Of a stretch of 63,920 nucleotides of DNA, positions 58,481 to 63,920 are shown piece after piece; within the stretch, counting starts at the first letter, position 1; each line of letters begins with the position of its first letter. The stretch comes from an uncultured Oscillospiraceae bacterium. Lineage in GTDB: Bacteria > Bacillota > Clostridia > Oscillospirales > Oscillospiraceae. The stretch is from positions 1 to 63,920 of the forward strand of contig CAKTKU010000011.1 of the NCBI GenBank assembly GCA_934572335.1. Direction: 5' to 3'. The translations under genes and the position numbers were made by a program. The notes under the pieces are model-generated. The model saw only the letters and a list, made by a program, of their open reading frames with translations. It was not told the origin of the DNA and searched no databases.

Positions 58481-59659
58481 ATGGATATTTTCACAAAGTG
58501 CGAAAGCTTTACACTTGCGAAAACATACAGAGAGGCGGGCATATATCCATATTTCCACGCGCTTGAGTCGCGGCAGGATGTCGAAGTGATCATGGAGGGC
58601 AAGCGGCGCATAATGCTTGGCTCGAACAACTACCTCGGTCTGACGACGAATCCGGAGGTCGTTGAGGCGGGCATAAAGGCGTTTGAGCGGTATGGCACGG
58701 GCTGCTCCGGCTCGCGCTTTCTCAACGGCACGCTTGAAATGCATCTTGAGCTTGAAGCGGAGCTGGCGCGCTTTGTGCACAAGGAGGGCGCGGTCACATT
58801 CTCGACAGGGTTTCAGTCCAATCTCGGCATAATCAGCGCCATAGTCGGGCGAAATGACTATGTGATATGCGACCGCGAGAACCACGCCAGCATATATGAC
58901 GGCTGCAAGCTGTCCTACGGGAAGATGCTGCGCTATAAGCACGCGGACATGGCCGATCTTGAGGCTCAGCTTCAGCGTGTGCCGGAGCAGAGCGGCGCGC
59001 TGATCGTGACGGACGGCGTGTTCTCCATGGGCGGCGATATTGCAAAGCTGCCGGAGATCGTCGCGCTCGCGAAGAAGTACGGCGCGCGGGTGATGGTGGA
59101 CGACGCGCACGGACTGGGTGTCATCGGCGAAGGCGGCCGCGGCACCGCGAGCTACTTCGGGCTTGACGATGAGGTGGATATAATCATGGGCACGTTCTCC
59201 AAGTCCCTTGCCAGTCTCGGCGGATATATGGCCGCGAGCGAATTGGTGTGCGACTATGTGCGCCATAATTCAAGGCCGTTCATTTTCTCCGCCTCCATCC
59301 CGCCCAGCGCCTGCGCGACCGCGCTGGCCGCCCTGCGGTATATCGAGGCGCATCCGGAGCTGCCCGAGCGGCTTCTCTCGCTCTCGCGCTACGCGAGGGA
59401 CGGACTGAAAAAGCGCGGTCTGCGCATCCGCGAATCGCTCACGCCGATCATTCCGATATACACCTATCAAGCGGAAAACACGCTGAGAAAGGCGAAGGAG
59501 CTGTATGAGGCCGGAGTGTACGTCAACCCTGTGCTGCCCCCGGCAACGGAGCCGACGGAGTGCCTGCTGCGCACGAGCTATATGGCGACGCACACCGAGG
59601 CGCTGCTCGACGAGGCGATGGATATAATAAGGGACGTTCTCGGTGTAGTAGAGGAGTGA
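58481..59659 (+). CDS. Alpha-oxoamine synthase family PLP enzyme, serine palmitoyltransferase-like
   Basis: 392 residues. Family landmarks: LGSNNYLGLTTNPEV (46-60), YGTGCSGSRFLNGTLEMHLELE (71-92), the PLP-stacking His135, VDDAHGLG (Asp207, His210) and Lys241 in FSKSLASLGG. The group includes serine palmitoyltransferase, 8-amino-7-oxononanoate synthase and glycine C-acetyltransferase; the GCSGSRFLNGTLE block is closest to bacterial SPT as I remember it. Condenses an amino acid with an acyl thioester. No bio or tdh gene is adjacent. ATG 58481 has AAAGGA at ten bases. Confidence 0.85.
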   Translation: MDIFTKCESFTLAKTYREAGIYPYFHALESRQDVEVIMEGKRRIMLGSNNYLGLTTNPEVVEAGIKAFERYGTGCSGSRFLNGTLEMHLELEAELARFVHKEGAVTFSTGFQSNLGIISAIVGRNDYVICDRENHASIYDGCKLSYGKMLRYKHADMADLEAQLQRVPEQSGALIVTDGVFSMGGDIAKLPEIVALAKKYGARVMVDDAHGLGVIGEGGRGTASYFGLDDEVDIIMGTFSKSLASLGGYMAASELVCDYVRHNSRPFIFSASIPPSACATALAALRYIEAHPELPERLLSLSRYARDGLKKRGLRIRESLTPIIPIYTYQAENTLRKAKELYEAGVYVNPVLPPATEPTECLLRTSYMATHTEALLDEAMDIIRDVLGVVEE

Positions 59660-59970
59660 GGGCTGCGACGGTGTTCGTGTCATAATCTGCGATGTTAGCC
59701 AAGATATTCGTGCGGTTTAGTGCGAAAATTCGAGGAATTTTCGTTGATTTTTACATGAATATTTGCGAAGAAAAAACTTCGGCTTTGAGGACGGAAAAAA
59801 GACCGTTCCCCTCTACGCCGCGTTTTGTATCTGAGCAAGGCAGCAAAGAATTGAACAGGCCATAGAGAGTCATGCAAGGCTGATGTGAAGAAAAGGGGGC
59901 GCGGTATGCGCCCCCTCTGTTGTTATCTGCCTAAGATTAGTGCCTCTTCATTTTTGGATAGTATGGCATA
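59660..59970. other. Gene-free region between oxoamine synthase and lipoprotein
   Basis: About 310 bases. A hairpin AGGGGGCGC/GCGCCCCCT (59894-59916) terminates the minus-strand lipoprotein gene (TTTTCTTC tail on that strand). Upstream is CGAAAATTCGAGGAATTTTCG (two nested inverted repeats near 59721-59741). A 60-codon ORF on the minus strand has no RBS and I treat it as spurious. Confidence 0.5.
59886..59916 (-). terminator. Terminator of AT-rich lipoprotein gene
   Basis: 9-bp GC-rich stem followed, on the minus strand, by TTTTCTTC. Confidence 0.8.
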
Positions 59971-60936
59971 TTATTTTATCATAATATCGTCTGCCGAAAT
60001 AATGATTGGATCAATTAATTCAAACTTGCCTTCTCGTTTGACTGTATAAACTCTGTCAGAACCTTCACCATATGCATAATCAGTTATTTTGATCGAGCCA
60101 ATTTCTTCTGCCAAGCAATTAACAGAGAAACTGTTGTCTGTCCTTGCTGCTTGCCCTGGTTCCACGCCAAAAACAGCTATGTCATTAGAAAGAATTATAT
60201 CGCCTGTTTTATCAAGGATCTGATAATAGAGCTTAATAACATCTCGCCTGTTGCTTCCTGTATTCCTAATTTTCATGTTGATTACACAGGTTGTTGTTTT
60301 CTTTTCTACAAATACTGCTTCAACTGCCACAGGGTCACTATCAAATGCACCGTTTTTAGCATCCTCTATTACATTTTTAGGCACTAAATCCGAAACCTTA
60401 TAAACCATCGGATTAAGGAAGTTCCACGATTCTTTCCACGAAGAACCGTTTTTGAAATTCATCATCTCATAATGAGTAAATACAATTGTCTCTACTTTGG
60501 AAATATCCAAAGTGGCATCGCTATCAGTGATATATCCAATAGTATCAGACCACCCCCCGTAATTATATGAAAGATTTTCGACTAAAAGCTTGACCGTATT
60601 TACAATTTCACCCTTCTTGTCAAGATACTGAAAATATAAAAAGAGCTGATTAGGATAATCATCTACTATGTTCTGAGGAAATATGCACTTTACATCAATG
60701 TTGGGTAAATATAGCTTACCATTAAGTTCTTCGAGCACCACATTATTGATTGCCAGATAGTCCTCTGTTGTTGGCGGGGCAATATTTGTTGCGTTTTTTC
60801 TTGTGCTGTTTCCTGCTATGTTCACCTCGCCCACATGCACGAAATTCTGAGATGCTTCATTTTTCGCACTATTCCCGCACGCGCACAGCGCAAATACCAT
60901 TGCCATCGCTAAGATCAATGCCATTGCTTTCCTCAT
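59971..60936 (-). CDS. AT-rich lipoprotein of unknown function
   Basis: 321 residues. Signal peptide with lipobox ALCAC (Cys20). The mature part seems to contain two similar beta-sandwich-like domains (about 70-185 and 215-321), each with a pattern of the type LYFQYLDKKGEIV / LYYQILDKTGDII, suggesting an internal duplication. The gene is clearly AT-richer than its neighbours, with A/T-ending codons, hinting at recent transfer. ATG 60936 has GGAGGT at seven bases. Transcription must pass the terminator at 60953-60991. Confidence 0.85.
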   Translation of the reverse strand: MRKAMALILAMAMVFALCACGNSAKNEASQNFVHVGEVNIAGNSTRKNATNIAPPTTEDYLAINNVVLEELNGKLYLPNIDVKCIFPQNIVDDYPNQLFLYFQYLDKKGEIVNTVKLLVENLSYNYGGWSDTIGYITDSDATLDISKVETIVFTHYEMMNFKNGSSWKESWNFLNPMVYKVSDLVPKNVIEDAKNGAFDSDPVAVEAVFVEKKTTTCVINMKIRNTGSNRRDVIKLYYQILDKTGDIILSNDIAVFGVEPGQAARTDNSFSVNCLAEEIGSIKITDYAYGEGSDRVYTVKREGKFELIDPIIISADDIMIK

Positions 60937-60952
60937 CTCTTTTACCTCCATA

Positions 60953-60991
60953 AAATAAAAAAAGTGTGCAGCCTCAAATGAGACTACACAC
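60953..60991 (-). terminator. Attenuator-like terminator in the lipoprotein leader
   Basis: Minus-strand RNA: 12-bp stem (60991-60980 with 60975-60964, two G-U), loop AUUU, then seven U. It ends only a few bases before the lipoprotein RBS and lies downstream of the promoter at 61124-61152. Confidence 0.8.
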
Positions 60992-61013
60992 GAAAAACGC
61001 AGAGCCTCACTTG

Positions 61014-61119
61014 CTGCCACACAATCATTTGACGAACCCAAGGGGATGCCAAAAAGAGGTTGCGTTTTTACCAAAATAAAAACCAACCCTTGGGTTCAAA
61101 GTATATGATTGTGTGGCAG
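61014..61119 (-). ncRNA. Structured leader RNA upstream of lipoprotein gene
   Basis: Two nested inverted repeats: outer 14-bp stem CTGCCACACAATCA (61014-61027) with its exact complement at 61106-61119, and inner 11-bp stem GAACCCAAGGG (61034-61044) with 61087-61097. The transcript from the promoter at 61124-61152 would begin within a few bases of the outer stem. Structure plus downstream terminator suggests a cis-regulatory RNA or an independent small RNA. No known riboswitch class is recognised. Confidence 0.6.
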
Positions 61120-61123
61120 TGTC

Positions 61124-61152
61124 ATTGTATCACACACATTTTAGGAAAACAA
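61124..61152 (-). promoter_or_regulatory. Promoter of structured leader
   Basis: Minus strand TTGTTT (61152-61147), 17 bases, TACAAT (61129-61124). Confidence 0.65.
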
Positions 61153-61192
61153 GCATCTATTATCACGGCACACATATAAAAACCGTATAGTT

Positions 61193-61402
61193 TTCTCTAA
61201 CAGAACGATATGAGAAAAACATAACTGCTGAAATAAAAGCACAGATAGAGTGCGAATACGCTGGGCAAATGCGGGAAAATCATTCATATCTGGCAAAACT
61301 GTACCGACTTGCAATTGTGATACCGACTTCTAAATATCAGATAGTTTCTCTAACAGGGTGTCGTTGTTACAACAGAAAAACGTTGTTACAATTGCTTTAA
61401 AC
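61193..61402 (+). pseudogene. Possible gene fragment without start codon
   Basis: A stop-free plus-strand frame of about 70 codons reads like coding sequence (AEIKAQIECEYAGQM, ENHSYLAKLYRLAIVIPT) but has no start or RBS. The words GTTTTCTCTAACAG and GTTTCTCTAACAG occur near both ends (about 61190 and 61347). It may be the remnant of an inserted gene; I do not recognise the family. Confidence 0.2.
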
Positions 61403-61434
61403 ATAAGAAAAACCGCCCCTTTCGGAGCGGTTTT
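61403..61434 (-). terminator. gapA terminator
   Basis: Minus strand AAAACCGCTCC, loop GAAA, GGGGCGGTTTT, followed by T run. Confidence 0.92.
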
Positions 61435-61453
61435 AGATGTTTTATAGGAGAAA

Positions 61454-62482
61454 TTATGCGTTGCGGACGGAGTCAATGTGGCGGGTGAGGTCAAGCATCT
61501 TGTTGGAGAAGCCCCACTCGTTGTCGTACCAGGCGACGAGCTTGACGAAGTGATCGTTGAGGGAGATGCCGGCCTGTGCGTCGAAGATGGAGGTATGAGC
61601 GTCGGTGCGGAAGTCGGAAGAAACGACCTCGTCATCAACGTACTCCAGAACGCCCTTCATGGAGCCTTCGGAAGCAGCCTTCATAGCGGCCTTGATGTCG
61701 TCCATGGTAGCGGCCTTCTCGAGGCGGACGGTCAGGTCAACGACAGAGACATCGGGGGTGGGAACGCGCATGGACATACCGGTGAGCTTGCCGTTGAGCT
61801 CGGGGATGACCTTGCCGACTGCCTTTGCAGCGCCGGTGGAAGCGGGGATGATGTTGTTGTAAACGGAACGTGCGCCGCGCAGATCCTTCTTCTTGGGGAA
61901 GCCGTCAACGATGGCCTGGGTGGCGGTGGAAGCATGAACGGTGGTCATGAGGCCTTCGACGATGCCGAAGTTGTCATTGACGACCTTTGCCATAGGAGCA
62001 AGGCAGTTGGTGGTGCAGGAGGCGTTGGAAACGAACTGCATATCCTTGGTGTACTTGTCGAGGTTGACGCCGCAGACGAACATCGGGGTGTCGTCCTTCG
62101 CGGGGCCGGACATGACGACGACCTTTGCGCCGGCGTCGATGTGAGCCTGTGCCTTCTCCTTGGTCAGGTAAGCGCCGGTGCACTCGAGAACGTAGTCAAC
62201 GCCCAGCTCGCCCCAGGGGATGAGGGTGGCGTCACGGTAGGACTTGTCGGAGAGAACCTTGACGACCTTGCCGTTAACGGTGACAGTGCTGTCCTCGTCG
62301 TTGCCGACGACTTCGCCATCGAAGCGGCCGTGAACGGTATCGTACTTTACGCAGTAAGCGATGTGAGAAGCGGGATGGCCGGGAGCGTTGATGGCAACTA
62401 CTTCGATGTCATCAGACTTGATGGCTGCTCTGAAAGCGAGAGAACCGATGCGGCCGAAACCATTGATACCAACTTTGATCAT
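61454..62482 (-). CDS. gapA: Glyceraldehyde-3-phosphate dehydrogenase
   Basis: 342 residues. Rossmann motif INGFGRIG (6-13), catalytic Cys156 in SNASCTTN, TVHASTATQ and the C-terminal WYDNEWGFSNKM. Glycolytic oxidation of glyceraldehyde-3-P. At the end of the second beta strand the usual NAD-type sequence IND is INA here (Ala33), as in NADP-tolerant GapB-type enzymes. Strong GGAGG before ATG 62482. Codons indicate high expression. Confidence 0.96.
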   Translation of the reverse strand: MIKVGINGFGRIGSLAFRAAIKSDDIEVVAINAPGHPASHIAYCVKYDTVHGRFDGEVVGNDEDSTVTVNGKVVKVLSDKSYRDATLIPWGELGVDYVLECTGAYLTKEKAQAHIDAGAKVVVMSGPAKDDTPMFVCGVNLDKYTKDMQFVSNASCTTNCLAPMAKVVNDNFGIVEGLMTTVHASTATQAIVDGFPKKKDLRGARSVYNNIIPASTGAAKAVGKVIPELNGKLTGMSMRVPTPDVSVVDLTVRLEKAATMDDIKAAMKAASEGSMKGVLEYVDDEVVSSDFRTDAHTSIFDAQAGISLNDHFVKLVAWYDNEWGFSNKMLDLTRHIDSVRNA

Positions 62483-62731
62483 TTGTGATATCCTCCATTA
62501 AAAAATTATAAACTAAGCATATATACAAATTCCCTTTTGGGGAAACTTGTGCCTTATTTAACGTACTAATTCTAACATATAATATAAGCAAAATGCAATA
62601 TTTCACCCCGGTTATTTTGACCAAAAAAGTGCCGAAATTTCGTGCGCGTTCGACCAAAATATAGGGAGACTATTGTATATTTTGTCGAGATTTGTTAGAA
62701 TCAATAAAAAAGGAATAAGGGAGTGCCGCTT

Positions 62732-63793
62732 ATGTTCCAAGTTTCATCGGATATACTCGCCCTCACGTCGGAGGCGCTCGTCCTCGCGCGGGCGGGCAAG
62801 ATCGCGTTCGCAAACGCGAGCGCGAAGGCGATACTGGGAGAGGACTGCGTCGGGAAAAAGCTGAACACGGTGTTTGAGCCGGATATTATCAGCGCGCAGG
62901 CATCCAACTTCATTGCCGACACCGTGATCGCCGCGCAGCGCTACCTTGTGCGCGTGTCAAAGCAGGAGAACTTGCAGGTGATGTTCATCACAGCGCCGGC
63001 GGTGCAGCCTGTCATGCTCAACGACGCGCTGCTCTACTCCCTGCGCAATACGCTCATGACGATGTCCGTGTCGGTGGAGATGTGCCGCAGCCGCGCCGAG
63101 GACGGCAAGGACCCCGAGATGCGCGCGGGCATCGCCTCGCTCACGCAGAGCTATTACCGCCTCACGCGCACCGTGTCGAACATCTCAGCCGCGAAGAGCA
63201 TACTGGACGGGGCGCTGTGCTTCGCACCCGCCATGACGGACATAACAGAGCTGTGCCGCAGTATTGCGGAGCGGACGCAGTTTTTCCTGCCGGAGCCGGA
63301 GGTCACTGTCGGCACGGCGCAGAGCATGTACGCCATGGTGGACAGCGCGCTTGTCGAGCAGCTGATATTGAACCTGATCTCCAACGCCGTTGCCCACGCC
63401 AGAGACTGCACGCGCATCAGCCTCAACCTCATCGACACGGCGGAGAGCGTCATCCTCTCCGTCAGCGACAACGGCTGCGGCATCGCGGGCGATGCGCTCT
63501 ACTCGGTGTTTGACCGCTATGTCCACTCCTACGACCTCGGCGGTCTCGGCGTCGGCGCGGGGCTGGGGCTGACGGTCGTACGCGGCATCGCAGAGCGTCA
63601 CGGAGGGACGCTGCTGCTGGAGAGCCGCCCGGAATACGGCACGACAGTGCGCGTGTCGTTCAAGAAGAAACTGAACGTGCCGGTAAATCTCAGCGCGCCG
63701 CAGGAGAACTACACCACCGGCAGCAAGAGCATACTCACCGGGCTTGCCGACTGTCTGCCGGAGCGCTGCTTTGAAGAGCGGTATATGGACTGA
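62732..63793 (+). CDS. Sensor histidine kinase-like protein lacking the phospho-acceptor histidine
   Basis: 353 residues. N-terminal PAS-like region (about 5-90, LTSEALVLARAGKIAFANAS), a dimerisation helix pair (about 98-155) where the usual HELRNPL H-box reads YSLRNTL (Tyr102), and an intact HATPase domain: N box LILNLISNAVAHA, G1 DNGCGI, G2 GLGLTVVRGIAERHGG. No transmembrane helix. It can probably bind ATP but not autophosphorylate in the normal way. No response regulator is adjacent. ATG 62732 follows AGGGAG at eight bases. Confidence 0.8.
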   Translation: MFQVSSDILALTSEALVLARAGKIAFANASAKAILGEDCVGKKLNTVFEPDIISAQASNFIADTVIAAQRYLVRVSKQENLQVMFITAPAVQPVMLNDALLYSLRNTLMTMSVSVEMCRSRAEDGKDPEMRAGIASLTQSYYRLTRTVSNISAAKSILDGALCFAPAMTDITELCRSIAERTQFFLPEPEVTVGTAQSMYAMVDSALVEQLILNLISNAVAHARDCTRISLNLIDTAESVILSVSDNGCGIAGDALYSVFDRYVHSYDLGGLGVGAGLGLTVVRGIAERHGGTLLLESRPEYGTTVRVSFKKKLNVPVNLSAPQENYTTGSKSILTGLADCLPERCFEERYMD

Positions 63794-63808
63794 AAGCGAT
63801 GAAAACGT

Positions 63809-63845
63809 AAACCGAGCGAGGGTATCTGCCCTCGCTCGGTTTATT
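63809..63845 (+). terminator. Terminator after sensor kinase-like gene
   Basis: 14-bp perfect stem AAACCGAGCGAGGG with its complement at 63829-63842. Confidence 0.92.
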
Positions 63846-63867
63846 GCTGGAGCTTTAGCGAAAATAA

Positions 63868-63888
63868 ACCCCCAGTTGAACTGGGGGT
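63868..63888. repeat. Palindrome at window end
   Basis: ACCCCCAGTT (63868-63877), one base, AACTGGGGGT (63879-63888), in an AT-rich context just before the window ends. Resembles subterminal hairpins of IS200/IS605-type elements, but no transposase is inside the window. Confidence 0.4.
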
Positions 63889-63920
63889 CAATAAAAAGAA
63901 CTTAAAGTATATACAGGGAA

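Overview
The window looks like a chromosomal segment of a spore-forming, strictly anaerobic, high-GC member of the Clostridia, most likely in the Oscillospirales (taxonomic placement is inference). The evidence is a pyruvate:ferredoxin oxidoreductase, a class III (oxygen-sensitive) ribonucleotide reductase, a 2-hydroxyacyl-CoA dehydratase operon with its Fe-S activator, and the sporulation genes spoVAC, spoIIQ-like and spoIIID, the last two preceded by sequences resembling sigma-F and sigma-E promoters. Genes are tightly packed on both strands, mostly with strong GGAGG-type ribosome binding sites, TTGACA/TATAAT promoters with 17-bp spacing and clear intrinsic terminators. There is no CRISPR array, prophage or complete insertion sequence.

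Layout. 1-7.3 kb: the N-terminal part of nifJ, an Asp23/FakA pair, a polytopic membrane protein, a hairpin-rich intergenic element and an ECF sigma/anti-sigma pair. 7.4-9.9 kb: small genes (XRE regulator with divergent small ORF, 48-aa basic protein, spoVAC, tRNA-Ser, a YafQ/DinJ-type toxin-antitoxin). 9.9-12.8 kb: metNIQ methionine importer preceded by a methionine-rich leader peptide and attenuator. 13-18.2 kb: nrdG, nrdD (with a fused glutaredoxin-like domain), a thioredoxin reductase and an acyltransferase. 18.3-26.6 kb: nucleoside salvage (tdk, udk, deoD, a BMP-type nucleoside ABC importer, psuG). 26.7-32.4 kb: a surface-glycan type cluster (GT2, flippase, ATP-grasp/HAD fusion, DegT aminotransferase, LMW-PTP/barstar fusion). 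32.4-46 kb: housekeeping genes (AAA+ ATPase, rsmE, pgi, dacF, AI-2E transporter, cysteine desulfurase, mtaB, serC-serA-alaX). 46-50 kb: 2-hydroxyacyl-CoA dehydratase operon. 50-63.9 kb: eno, spoIIQ-like, tex, galT, GT4, spoIIID, an alpha-oxoamine synthase, an AT-rich lipoprotein with a structured leader, gapA and a degenerate sensor kinase.

Most striking observation. Upstream of metNIQ, a perfect consensus promoter drives a 32-codon leader ORF in which 11 of 15 consecutive codons (9-23) are AUG. It is followed by an intrinsic terminator whose 5' arm can alternatively pair with the last codons of the leader. This has the architecture of classical ribosome-mediated attenuation, here apparently sensing charged Met-tRNA, in place of the SAM riboswitch or T-box usual for Firmicute methionine genes. 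Other candidates are a second attenuator-like leader in front of the AT-rich lipoprotein gene, a class III RNR with a built-in reductant domain next to its own reductase, a phosphatase-barstar fusion, and a toxin gene whose expected ATG has become ATA.
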